Shown here: one piece after another, positions 35,116 to 46,545 of the stretch | Layout: each line of letters opens with the position of its first letter | Numbering within the stretch: position 1 is the first letter of the stretch | Assembly: GCA_018398815.1 (NCBI GenBank) | Contig: JAFLJL010014904.1 | Location: 2,501-66,500, forward strand | Direction: 5' to 3' | Source: Conus ventricosus | Lineage: Eukaryota > Mollusca > Gastropoda > Neogastropoda > Conidae | Length of the DNA: 64,000 nucleotides | The notes under the pieces: model-generated | The model's input: only the letters and a program-made list of their open reading frames with translations | What the model was told of the DNA's origin: nothing | The model's database searches: none | Translations under genes and position numbers: made by a program

Positions 35116-35685
35116 AAGAGCTGCCAATGTGTGCTCAAAAGTTCAGCTTCTGAAAGAGCCAAGCACAAAGGATCTAGACTACCGGTGTCGATCAGAAAGC
35201 TGACCAATCTAATATAAACTTTGGAACAATAATTTCTAGATTGTTAGATTCTAATGACCCTAATGTGATTATGATGATTATTACTGACCTGAAAGGAATT
35301 GTGAAGGTCCAAGGGAATTATTAACGCTAGATAACTATCACTGAGAAACCACTTTCATGCGTCAGTCTGCACCTGCGTTTTGGCATCAACTGGGGCGCAT
35401 GCTGTTTCGTCCTCCACATGTATACGTCTGACCAATCAGCAGATGAGGAATAATTTATATCGGCAGAGGACCATGTGCTGTCTGAACCAAAGAAAAATGT
35501 CGGAAGAAGCAAAAGATTCAAATAGTAACACCAAGAAGAGAAAATGCAGAGGATGTTTCTCTAAGTGCATTGAAAAGGTATTGCCAAAATTATACAAATT
35601 AAAACCCGACGATTCAGAAGGTGAAACGACAAAAAGGGTAGCATCAGAAGAGTCACGGAATATGTGACATGGTGAAAATCCGATC
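35116..35685. other. No gene recognised
   Basis: A plus-strand frame at 35,380-35,667 encodes 95 residues rich in Lys, Ser and Cys with no recognised motif. Confidence 0.35.
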
Positions 35686-36375
35686 ATTCAGAGGGGAAAG
35701 GACACAAGAAATGGTGGAAAATAGAGGCAAGGATGGAATGACCTTTTTAAACTTTGGAGACTGTTTAAACACACTCCCAAAACGTATATTTCTCGAATGA
35801 GAAAGGTCTATTCAACACAAAAAGAATCAGTATTCATGTATTTACCCAAATCATTTAAACCTAAACAACATTCAAAAAAAACTGAGGCCTATATCACTTT
35901 TAAATACAACTTACAAATCGGGTTCACTTGTAAGATGACAGAATAAAAACAGTAATGCTAAAATCAATTGAAGAGGACCAGATAGGATTTGTAACAGGAA
36001 GATACACGGAGATGTCACAGAAAATTTGTTCGACATCATACATTACTCAGAAAATAAAGCTCTATCCGGAATACTGGCCTCCACTGAATTTGAAAAAGTC
36101 TTTGCCTCTGCAAAAATGGAATTAAATGGAGAAAAAAAGTTCTTCAGTACTTTTGCCATTGTGAAGATATATGGAAATGGACTTGTACATTCTATAATTA
36201 TATCAAATCAAACATGATTGTGAATGGAAAAATGTTTTCAAATTATCTGATAAGTAGAAGATACCATCAAGGAGACCCAGTACTTTCTTTTCTATTTGTT
36301 CTCTGCGTACACTTACTAGCATGCAGTATAAGAGACAACACCGAAATGAAATGCATAGAGACATGAAACTGGGAA
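35686..36375 (+). pseudogene. L1/Tx1-like non-LTR reverse transcriptase fragment
   Basis: RT remnants across frames: LRPISLLNTTYKSGSL near 35,883-35,930, IEEDQIGFVTGRY near 35,967-36,005, then NLFDIIHYSENKALSGILASTEFEK from 36,015, where L1-type elements have a DFEKAFD motif A. Next comes YHQGDPVLSFLFVLCVHLLA near 36,262-36,320 (motif B, QGDP). The catalytic YADD region is not present. It is a decayed fragment of about 0.7 kb. Confidence 0.75.
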
Positions 36376-36591
36376 TTCAATGTAAGTTAGATTGTAGATA
36401 ACACATCTCCATTCTAGAATGAGACAGAAATGGTCATTAAAAAGCTCTTCCGTACATAAAAGATTTTGAGGACATTTCAGTTTTTAAAAAAAACTACAGT
36501 TTAAAAAGTGGGTTCTTTAATAAACAGGAATCCTTGTAATTGTAAGTCGCTACACGGTATGTCGATATATTTTATTGAAGCTTAATATACT

Positions 36592-36592
<1 letters not shown>

Positions 36593-36685
<93 letters not shown>

Positions 36686-36698
36686 ATGAGAGAGAGAA
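36593..36698. repeat. (GA)n microsatellite
   Basis: About 100 bases of GA with a few AA and AT interruptions. Confidence 0.95.
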
Positions 36699-36887
36699 GA
36701 AACATACTGTAATGCTGTCATAACAAAACGAACGTCACGATTGTTTTTCACCCCGGAGGTATACTTCCCAAGTTAAACGGATTTTATACGTAATAGCTCT
36801 CGGTTTTCTTTGTACTTATGCTTTTCTTTCTTTCGTCCTTTCTTTTTCTTTTCTGTCTTTCTTTCTGCCTTTTTATACGTATGATCA

Positions 36888-36893
36888 AGTGTT
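36888..36893. repeat. Target-site duplication AGTGTT (left) of the Polinton-like element
   Basis: AGTGTT immediately precedes the element terminus AGTAGTAAGG. The identical hexamer follows the other terminus at 59,484-59,489. Six-base duplications are characteristic of Polintons. Confidence 0.85.
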
Positions 36894-36960
36894 AGTAGTA
36901 AGGATAGGGACTTCTCATGCCTCAAAGCAGGAGGAGGCAGGAGGAGGGATGACGACAACG

Positions 36961-38260
36961 CCTTAAGGACGAATCACATGACCGAGGATGCTCGGTGATA
37001 AAATCGAACGATCCATGTGAGGTCCCTAATGATAGACCCTACGGGCGATTGCATCACGAGGGTGCAATCAGCTGTAAAGAAAAATGTAAACAAACCAAAA
37101 AATGACAGACTGATTTAAGCGACTTCCTTTTTGGAGTAGACCGTCTCCAAAAAAAAAAAAGTCAGCTCCCCTGAAAGACCTGAACTGTACCCGCTGAACC
37201 CATAGTAGCTGAGCATGACTGACTCCTTAGACCGGTTCATTACTAGTTAAAGAATGAGATTTGGGGGTTAATAGGTGTCTTTGTTTGTTTGGTTGTTTGT
37301 TTATTTTATTTACAACCGTCTCCCAAGGGTGACCACACAAAACAAACCAAAAAACCAACAGCGGGCTCACTTGAAAGAATTGAACTGTACTGGCTAAACC
37401 CATAATAGCTGATCATCACTGATTTTCCACATTGCTATTAAAACCCCTCAGGGGGCAAATCACATGACAGAGCATGGCCGTGATGACAATCGAACGATCG
37501 ATGTGAGGTCCCTATGAAAAGACCCTAAGGGCTTTTCGGGCGTTGACGAGGCTTGCGTCTTGAGGTGCAATCAGATTTAAAAACTTTAAAGAAAAAAATG
37601 ACAGACTAATTTTTTTTTTAGGCTATCTCCCAAGGGCGACAAACACCTGATGAAAAAAAAGGCAGTCCGCCCCCTTTGGGAAGGTCCGAAGTGTACCTGC
37701 TATATCTTTACCAGCTCATCATGACTGACTCTTTAGACTGGTTCATTAATAGTTAAAGAATGAGATTTGGGGTTAGTAGGTGTCTTTGTTGTTTGTTGTT
37801 TGTTTTGTTAAGCCGTTCTCCCAAGGGACACAAACACATGCTGAAAAAAAAGCAGTCAGCTCCCTTAAAAGGTCCGAAGTTTACCCCTAAAAACCCATTA
37901 CCAGATGATCATGACTGACTCTCGACATTGCTATTATGCACCTTAGTGGCGAACGATATGACGGGGGATGCTCGGTGATTGCATCGCGAGATCGATGTGC
38001 GTCACTATTAAAACCCTAAGGGTGAGAAAACGCATCACTGTAATTTACATGCCTATCTGTCAACTTATGAAAAAAGCTGAATGTTTTTTAACCATCGAAC
38101 TGTATAACAAATCAGGAAGGCTATATCACGTTAAAAAAAGAAAAAAAATCATGTTGCATCAGAGCATCGTGATTTAGTGTAAATGACATGTTTCACCCTG
38201 TCCGCTGATCGTTCAGAAATAAAACGGACTAAAGTCAAAGCAAAAAGTAATTTCTAACTT
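36961..38260. repeat. Subterminal higher-order repeats of the Polinton-like left arm
   Basis: Three units of roughly 490 bases begin near 36,965, 37,450 and 37,945. Each starts with a CATGAC...GATGCTCGGTGAT / ATCGATGTGAGGTCCCTA-like block and continues with one or two copies of a CTCCC...GAACTGTACC...CATGACTGACTC module plus poly(A/T)-rich spacers. The right arm holds the mirror image, split by the LTR insertion (49,195-49,293 and 58,446-59,420). Confidence 0.7.
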
Positions 38261-38263
38261 TAG

Positions 38264-38665
38264 TCAGTCCGACAGAATGAAGACCACCCGGGAAACACCA
38301 CGAGGAGGTGGGGAACTGGTTCTCAAAAATAATGGATTAAACAGTCCACTCTGATAAAAGGGAAAAAAGAAAACGACTATTAGAACAGCATCAAGACCAC
38401 AATCACGTTGGAACGCTATCATACCCCAAAAAAAGAAGCTATAGCTTGACTGGGAAAACCACAGAGGGGTACTCAACGGAAAACTGCTGTCGCACGGAGG
38501 GTCGTACGACTTGGTCCAACCTTCGACGACTGAGTGCCACGTACAGCGAATCCGATCCATCATTTGAAAATCTGATCTGTCGACAAATTTGTCCAACAAT
38601 CGTAATAAAACTACAACATTCGCAACTTGGCATTTTGGTAGACGAAATAGCCAATCTGGATCGGG
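38264..38665 (-). pseudogene. PolB C-terminal fragment (second polymerase type), left outer arm
   Basis: Minus-strand counterpart of 48,533-48,960. Visible are LDKFVDRSDFQMMD, RRRLDQVVRPSVRQQFSVEYP and the tail toward the terminus. The motif C region DTDS is damaged here by a base change or loss (MMDRIRC), whereas it is intact in the right arm. It belongs to the palm/thumb part of a Polinton-type protein-primed DNA polymerase. Only this C-terminal section is present, with no palm motif A or exonuclease next to it, so it is an isolated fragment. Confidence 0.7.
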
Positions 38666-40680
38666 AGTGCCCAGTTGATCTTTTTTGTCATTTCCACTTC
38701 TCCCAACCCCGCCACCTAGCTCAGTAATTTTTTAAAAACCGCCCTTCAATGACGAGTTTGGGGGCTTGATTGCATGAGTTAGCAGTTGACTCATACAAAT
38801 CAATATATCGTGGGGTTTTAGCTGTGTCAAGGGACCAATCCCCTTGAAGTATAGCTGTTAGGTGGGTCCCTTCACCCATAGCAAGGTCATTTCCCGGCAA
38901 GGGACTAAGGGAAGCAACCGTCTCGGGTCTTTACTTTCCTTTTACCGAAAGTGTAACAAACCTGGGCCTACTTTGACACATTTTTCCTGTCATTATCGTG
39001 GGGCCCGATCATAATATTAAATCAAGGAGGTTAGAGGGGGTTTGAAACCTGACGTTTAAAAACCGCCTCATACAACGATAACACATGGTTTTATTCATCC
39101 CTTGGGCTAGCGGGGCATTACGCCTGCCACAAAACGATGACACATTTTTTTTCTTCCCCATTAATCTAGGAGTGGTCCGTTAAGCTGTCACATATTGCAC
39201 CATAAACAATTCCCCATGTTCACTGGCTTGTGCGGGTTTAAACGAGGACCGTGATCGAGACAGAAACATACACATAAACGCAGACAGACAGGGGACACAG
39301 ACGGACAGAGACACAGACAGATAAAAAATGAAAGAAGAAGAAGAATCACTAATTTCACTGTATTAAAAAATTACTTGTATTTTCGAAATCGAACAAAAGA
39401 GTTATATCTAACATCAATTCCATAGGCGGGCTGTATATAAGAGTACCTTGTTGTCCTGGCAAATGTGCTTTGTGTTCAATGTGTATGGTCATGGAAATAA
39501 AGCTGTTTAATCTAACATCAAATTCCCAAAATTTTCCAACTAAATTTAATTTCAAGGTGTTTTTTTTTAAGCTCCTTTTCCGCACAACGTAATGATAACG
39601 CTTGGTCCCTGACCTTTATTAATAAACAACAAAAAATATAATGCTTACCAATGAGTTTTTTATTAAAATTATTATTTCAGCAAAAGACATTTTGCAGAAA
39701 TGATACAGTTAACATGGGTCTTATCATGAAAACGTTTGCTCTTTAAAAAAAAATGCACGGACCGTTGAAAGTTAAATCAGAAACGTTCTTACCTTCTTTT
39801 CACGGTTTATTGTGAAGGTTTTATGAAGGTATGTCCTTGGCCGAGAGATACGACATTTAATGTTGATCTTCCATCACGAAATGAGTTCTTATCATCGAAC
39901 AGTTGTTTGGGAGTTTTACTTTGATCTAAAAACACTTTTTACGCTCGTTTTATTGGAGAAAACCACATGAAAAAATAAGATGTTTAGTTTTTGAGATACA
40001 GGGTTTAGAAAAGGGTACCACTCTAACGACACTTTTGATAAAATGAGGGAAATCTGAATGACATTGGATAACTATTTCAGAGTATAGTTGACACAGTTAT
40101 AAATGTTATAACTGTGAGCTTTTGAACGATGTGTGTCACTTGTTGGGTCCATTGTAAACGCAGAGGGACACGGATTGTCGTGAATTTTTTCTTGTGGACA
40201 TTTTTTTCCGGAGTCAGTCATTGATATTTTTACTTATTAGGCGCTGTAAACCATTCTTACTGAGTATATACACGCTATCACAGAAGACAAGGGGGTTAAC
40301 CTTGATATGTGTGGTCAGGGTTTTATGTTGGTATGTCTTAAAGCTGGAGGTACAACATTAAGAGTAAAGGTTGATGCTACATGATGGTGATGCCTTACCC
40401 GTGGCGTAAAACCTTAGATGACATGTCTTTGCTGTATGAGTTTTTAATCGAGGAAACTTTTTTTTTTCTTTTCTTTTGGTAACAGATTATGGAGACTAAA
40501 AACCCACCTCTGTGAGGTCTGTCACGCATTTTTCAGAAGAATATAACCTGCAAAAGACGGTGCAATCTGTCATACTTTAGACACACGCATATTTGCAACG
40601 TTTGCAATCTAAGAAAGAAGAAAAATTTACGAAGAGTCGATGGGTAAAAAAAGAGACGAGGAATAGATCTCTGTAGTGGG
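38666..40680. other. AT-rich non-coding part of the Polinton-like left arm
   Basis: No coding similarity was recognised. It is mirrored at 46,545-48,530. It includes two related blocks about 0.5 kb apart (near 39,810 and 40,320) sharing GGTATGTC(C)TT...GAGGTACAACATT-like sequence, and a CAGACAGA-rich stretch at 39,258-39,330 that recurs near the palindrome centre (43,630-43,690). Confidence 0.55.
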
Positions 40681-41595
40681 GTGATTTCAATCAAGAATAT
40701 TGCTCCGATACAATACCAGATTTTCGTTTACAGCCTGGAGACACATTCGCTTAACATTTTTGAGGGCAAGCATGAACTCTGTTTTACATCGCTGGAGCAT
40801 CAGGTGAAGATCCGCATTGGAACTCGTCTCATCGCCATTTTTGAAGCAAAGCAAACGATTTAAAATCATCCTCACCCACCAGAGACAACGATGACTACGT
40901 TGCGTTCAATGATCCAAAACAACGTCCGAGTCACGGACACATCCTCGTCGATAACAACATACAAGATATCGAGAGGTTCCCTGGAAGCATAACGCCCAAG
41001 GAATTGGAACACGCGGGAACACTCAGAAAAATTCAAAGTAGAAGCCATTCATCGCCTTAACCAGCTTCTGTATAACCCTCTCCCGGACTACCCACACTGG
41101 CAGCTCGTCCTCAAACTGATTTCCTCACGACCATCAAGGGCATCTCCCACTGTGAAGAACGAAACCACTTCTTTATCTGTTAACCGACAATCTGGGGTTG
41201 TTTTTCTTTCGGTGCTTCGTTTTTGATCAGAGCGTCCGCTTAAAGTGTCAACACCTAACCCAACTTCCTTGAAAATGGTAGAGAACACGGGTCAATTGAA
41301 AAAGAAGAGGTACCATGCAGAACTGTTCTCACCGACCGAAAACCGGCCGAAATCAAGTTTGGGGTCAAGTTGGTGTTTCCAGATTGACGAGTCTTGCCTG
41401 GTTCCTTTTACAACGGAGCGAAAACGCAATCCCCAACAGTGATCCTCTGATACAAAATATTATGCACAGAAAATGACCTGATCAACTGTCCATTCCAGTC
41501 CACACCACAAGGGGAGATCAGAACAAAGTACCATACGAACCTACTGAAGAAGAGAAAATGGTTTACCTCCATTTATCTAAATCGAACTGTTTGGT
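40681..41595 (+). pseudogene. PolB N-terminal fragment, left arm
   Basis: Encodes, across broken frames, the N-terminal region of a Polinton-type DNA polymerase: FEGKHELCF near 40,760, a linker, then the block corresponding to the better preserved right-arm copy (45,600-46,545, minus). Near 41,380 it has CFQIDESCLVPF. It stops where the inverted C-terminal fragment begins (about 41,600). The family's N-terminal block is normally followed directly by a zinc-type segment and the exonuclease domain. Here what follows is in the opposite orientation, so the gene is rearranged, not merely mutated. Confidence 0.6.
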
Positions 41596-41599
41596 CTGG

Positions 41600-43375
41600 C
41601 CTCCACCTTAGGACACCTTTTGATGTAGAAAAGGAGGGACGTTCCTGTGTTGTTGTGATGTAATGTTTGTCTTTGCTATACAGAAACTCTTGAGATCCCC
41701 CTCACTGCCCCAGACAGGACTCTTGACCAAACTATTGTGGCTTTGCGAACCCCTTACAGCTCAATTTGTCAGACACCCCTCTGAAAAAACCAGTGTATCT
41801 TTGAGCAAAGAGCCACGGTGTCCGTTACCCTTGTCTCAAGTTTGTAAGATGACGATTTTTGTCAATTTTGTCGTTCCAGCAGCAGGAAGAGGGGTCCAGT
41901 TCTTCCAGATAGTTTGCAGGAAACGAAGAGGTCTGTAAGCGTCAGCAAGCTTTAGAAGGGAATTAGTTTTTTGTAGTCTTCGGTAGAACCATGCGTTTCA
42001 GCTCTGTTGAACAGGCTCTCTCCACCCGTCTCACATCAGAAAAAGCCTGAACATGAGTCAGTATCCATTTCACGGAGTGAAATATGGGCGTGTACAAACC
42101 TGTCGCTACAGTGCGAAATAGAAACGTCAAATCCTCGTTTGGCGTAACGATAGAGAAGAAGCCATTGGTTGGACAGATGCATCGGATCGTAGCCTACCAG
42201 TTCTACTCCACAGGTCGTCCATCAGACTGGTCAATTTCTTAAAAGGGATCGTTGATCAGCTTGCAATACATCATCCTTCTTAACGTAGGTGACATCCATG
42301 AATAACTTGTTCCCTACATTACGAAGTGCCAACTACATTCCCAGATTGTACCAATGTAGACGCCCAGCGTGATGCCGAGGTACTCTTGACCCGGGGTGTT
42401 TTTTTGTTTTTTCTAGTTCACCATGTCTTTACGTTTACATGGTTGACGTCGACTCCAAGTTGTCTGGCGACAGTCGTTCCATGGAAACAGACATCCTGGA
42501 ATTGGTAGGCATCCTTTGTTACGGGTCCCAACTGCTACCTGATCTGGGAGTCCTCCCAGTGCCTATTCCTTGCTGTTGTCTTGTGGCGGTGAAGACGCTT
42601 CTCTTTTTTGGATGACCATTCAAGCCATGTTCGCGCTTCATTCATAGACGTCCGTTTTTCGGCTCATAGAAAAGTTGCTTCCTTGCGTCGGACGGACAAG
42701 TGCTTCCGTGGGCATCTCCTGATTAGAGCTCACGGATACAAGGCGTTTCCGCAGCGAGCCTTCCAAACACTGGACTGACTTTTTACCTGTACCCGAGTCA
42801 ACCCCTTCCGTGGTAACGTTGAAAAATGATGGTTGGCCTGCCACCATTTCCTGCCATCAATATTAGATCAGTTTTGTTATTGTCGTTGACCAGAGAGAAA
42901 CGACATCTGTGAAGCCGTCTAAACAGGTTACCTCAAGTCAGTCCAGGGATCCTGATGGCTCTTTAGCATGTCCAAATCCGAGACGGATTTTTTTTCGTGT
43001 CTGCTTTCGTGGCCTCAGGTAAGGCATGACGTCAAGTTGTACCACACTAAAAATCCCTCAAGGTTTCGGTTTAAACAGATGGCATTCTTCCCAAAACCGT
43101 TAGCAGTAAACGTAGTCTTCCCGCGAAGAATCGTTTTCAGGGAGCTGAAGAAGCCTCGGTGGAAGAACAACGTCCTGTTTGTCAGCTTCAGTGATGTACT
43201 CGTAATGGAAGAAGCCCTTGCGTTCTGACTCGAAAGCGGCCAAGTATTGGAAAGGTATCCTAGAGCGATGTAACAGGTGATGTCCAAGAATTTCAACTTC
43301 TTTGTGCGAAACATCTGTATGGTTGTTGTTTCTTCACAAATGGAAAGGGAGCCGACTCTTCTATTCACTGACGAC
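41600..43375 (-). pseudogene. PolB exonuclease-palm-C-terminal fragment, left arm
   Basis: Reading on the minus strand from near the centre outward: an exonuclease-type segment (TKKLKFLDITCYIALGY, about 43,300-43,250), LEGFLVWYNLT near 43,055, a VAGQPSFF segment where the family has VGGPS, and NQEMPTEALVRP just after palm motif A (near 42,720). The catalytic motif C DTDS is near 42,065-42,050 (REMDTDSC). The order exonuclease, motif A, motif C is correct for family-B polymerase. Multiple frameshifts occur. It ends at about 41,600, abutting the inverted N-terminal fragment. Confidence 0.65.
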
Positions 43376-43700
43376 CATCTCGGAGAAATAAGTTTGATGA
43401 GATTGAGGTCGTAGTTTTCGAACTGTTTCCGACCAACAGTAACTCTGTCCTTCTCCTTTCATTAATAATTAGATCTAGTGCTTTCCGTCTGTTATTGTAT
43501 TGTTTATGTGTATTTTCATCTCTGCGATCGATCACACAGCCGAACCACCTTGAGACGGTGTAGCAACCTTTACCCCAAATGACCTTGAGTTGACTCAACG
43601 TCTTAAGTGGTTTCGGCTGTAGTGATCGAGACAGAGACGAAATACACATAAACACAGACAGATAGACAGAGGGACAGAGACACAGACAGCACAATATGAA
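43376..43700. other. Centre of the Polinton-like palindrome
   Basis: The two arms meet here. Related short segments (GATCGATCACA near 43,528 and AGTGATCGAGACAGAGAC near 43,620) face each other, leaving a loop of roughly 80-100 bases around 43,540-43,620. Confidence 0.6.
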
Positions 43701-43819
43701 AAGGACCCCGGAAGAGTTTGCCTTGGTAGGTTTAACATTCGAAACTACGACCTCAATCTCATCAAACTATTTCTTCCAGAGAGTCGTCAGTGAAGAAAGA
43801 AGAGTCGGCTCCCTTCACA

Positions 43820-45600
43820 TTTCTGGTGTAAGACAACAACCAGTACAGATTTTCGCACAAAGATTGATTCAATGGTCATCACTGTTACATCGCTCCTGGA
43901 TTCTCCTATTTCCAAATACTTGGCCAGCTTTCGAGGTACAGGAACGCAAGGTTCTTCCCATAGAGTCACCTGATCAGGACAAACTGGACGACGTTCTTTC
44001 CAGATAGGCGTTCTTCAGCTCCCGAAAACCGATACTAATCAGATGGACAACGTTTACTGCAACGATGTTTGGAAGAGAATGCCTTCTCGCTCGAAGGATT
44101 CTTAGTGTGGACAACCTTGACGTCATCCCTTCCTGGACGCCAACGGAAAAGCAGACACGTCATACCCGTTCTGGGATTGGTACATGCTAAAGGATGCATC
44201 AGGATCCCGTACCTGACGTTCAGGTACCTGTTCAAGACGGCTTCACAGTGTCTGTTTCTCTCTGGCACGACAAAAACCAAAAGATCTCACGAGTTCTGTG
44301 CAAGGACATGGTGGGAGGGCCATCCATCATTTTTCTCTCGTACACGAGAAAGGGATACTCGGGTCCCAGGAAAAGTCAGTCCATGTCTTGGAAGGTTACG
44401 ACGTCAACGCCTTGATCCGTGGGCTCTAAGCAGGAGAGCCCAGGAACATCTTGTCGTCGACGCAAGGAAGCAACTTTCAAGCCGGAAAACGGCGTCTAGA
44501 GAGACGGCGAGGACATGCTGGAATGGGTCAATCCACAAAAACGTCTAACCGCCACAGTAAACAGCAGGAATAGGCTGGAGGACTCCAGATAGGGAAACTC
44601 AGAGTGGGACACGAACAAAGGATGGCCTAGCCATTCCGGAGTCCTGTTCCATGGTAACAGTGACTTCGCCAGAACACGTGAGTCACTCAACCCAGTAAAC
44701 GTTACAGACCAGATAACTTGCAAAAACAAAGAACACACCCAGGAACATAAGAGACCGGCATCACGCTGGGCGTCAAATATGGAAACAACCCGGGATGAGT
44801 TGGCACCTCGAAAAGAAGGGAACACAGATGTATTATGATTGTCACCTACGTTAAGAAGGATGATGTATGCAAGCTGATCACATCCCTTTTCAAAGAATAT
44901 TTGACTAGTCTGATGGACGACCCTGATGGAAGTAAACTGAGTAAGGCATACGATCCGATGGCATCTGCCCACCAAATCGCTTCTCTCTATCAGATCGCCA
45001 AACCAAAGGTTAGTTCTATTTCGCCTGGTCGACAGGTTTGTCCGCCTATTTTCAACTCCGGTATGGTACTGACTCCATGTTCATGGCCCTGAGAGGACGG
45101 GTTGGAGAGACGCTGTTCGAACAGAGCTGAAACGCCAGTTTCACCGAGACTAACGCAGTTACCGAGACTACAAAAAACTGATTCCCTTCTAAAGCTTGTG
45201 ACGCTTACCAAGACCTCTTCGTTTCCTGCAAACTATCTGGACAGAACTGGACCCCTCTTCCCTGCTGCTTGGAAACGACAAAAATTGGACAAAAGAACTC
45301 TCAGTCTTTCAAACTTGAGTACAAGGTACGGCACCGTGGCTCTTTGCTCAAAGATACCCTGTTTTTTTCAGAGGGTGTCTGACAAATTGAGCTGTAAGGG
45401 GTTCAGCAAACGCCACAATAGTTTGGTCAAGGAGTCCTGTCTGAGGGCAGTGAGGGAGGAGTCATCAAGAGTTTCTGTATAGGCAGAAGGACTATGTACA
45501 CCTACCAACAACACAGGAACGTCCTCTCTTTCTTCTACATCAAAAGGAGGGTCCTGAAGGATGGAGGCAGCACCAAACCCCTGTCGATTTAGAATAAATG
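43820..45600 (+). pseudogene. PolB exonuclease-palm-C-terminal fragment, right arm
   Basis: Plus-strand mirror of 41,600-43,375. Recognisable pieces: an exonuclease-related stretch (43,850-44,110), SRVLCKDMVGGPSIIF near 44,290-44,335 preceding palm motif A (about 44,395-44,420, frame-broken), and the segment AYDPMASAHQIASLYQIAK near 44,947-45,003. Catalytic motif C is near 45,060-45,085, and a C-terminal stretch follows with MYTYQQHRNVLSFFYIKRRV near 45,493-45,552. These correspond in order to the C-terminal two thirds of a Polinton-type protein-primed polymerase. The two arm copies differ considerably. It abuts the oppositely oriented N-terminal fragment at about 45,600. Confidence 0.65.
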
Positions 45601-46545
45601 CGAGTAAACCATTTTCTCTTCTTCAGTAGGTTCGTAATGGTACTTCGTCTGAATCTCCCCGTTGTGGTGCTGGACATGGATGGACGGTCTGATCCAGGTC
45701 CACGATGTAGCAGAAATGATTCTTGTAATCGAGGATCCTCATCGGTTTGGGGGAGTGTGCGTTTTCGCTCCGTTGAAAAGGAACCAGGCAAGACTCGTCA
45801 ATCTGGAAAACATCCAACTTGACCCCAAACATGTTTTCGGCCTTTTTCCCGGTCGGTGAGCATCGTGCCCAGGAACTCCTCTTCTTTTTCTTGACCCGTG
45901 TTCTCATACCATGTTTCAAAGAGAAGTTGGGTAGGTGTTTGAACACTTTTAAGCGACGCTCCTCGATGCAAGGCGAGGCACCGAAAGAAAAACAACCCCA
46001 GGTTGTCGGTGAACAGAAAAGAGTGGTTTTCGTTCTTCACGACTGGGTAGATGCCCTTGATGGTCGTGAGGAAATCAGATGGAGGACGATCGCATCAGCC
46101 AGTGGGGTAGTCCGGAGAGGGTTGATACAGAAGCTGGTTAAGGCGATGGAATGGACCATCTACTTTGAGTCGGATGTTGCTGTCTGGCGTGTTCCCAGAT
46201 ATCTTGGGCGTTAATGGCTTCCAGGAACCTCTCGATATCTTGTCTGTTGTTGATCAGACGAGGAGTGTCCGGACTCGGACGTTGTTTCTGGATGCATGAA
46301 CGAAACGGTAAGTCATCGTTGTCTCTGTGTGGGTGAGGATGATTTTAAATCGTTTGCTTTGCCTCTCAAAAATGGCGTTGAGACGTCGTTCCAGTGCGGT
46401 CTTCCCTGATGCTCCCAGCGGATGTTAAACATGCGTTCATGCTTGCCCTCAAAAGAATGAGAGCGATGGTGCTCCCAGCTGTCGGCGTAAATCTGCCGGA
46501 TTTCGGAGCAATATCATCTTGATTGAAATCACCACCACTACAGAG
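45600..46545 (-). pseudogene. PolB N-terminal fragment, right arm (best preserved)
   Basis: The minus strand shows RFKIILTHTETTMTYRFVHA near 46,350-46,290, then DNLGLFFFRCLALHRGASLK near 46,005-45,950 and MFGVKLDVFQIDESCLVPF near 45,830-45,775, ending with LDYKNHFCYIVDLDQ near 45,730-45,690. The FRCLALHRG block is diagnostic, to my knowledge, for the N-terminal region of Polinton/adintovirus-type DNA polymerases. Two or three frame changes separate the blocks. Its 5' start coincides with the point where arm-to-arm identity drops. Confidence 0.7.

Noticed and set aside
35380..35667. 95-residue Lys/Cys-rich plus-strand open frame.
   Set aside because: No recognised domain, and it is surrounded by retroelement fragments.
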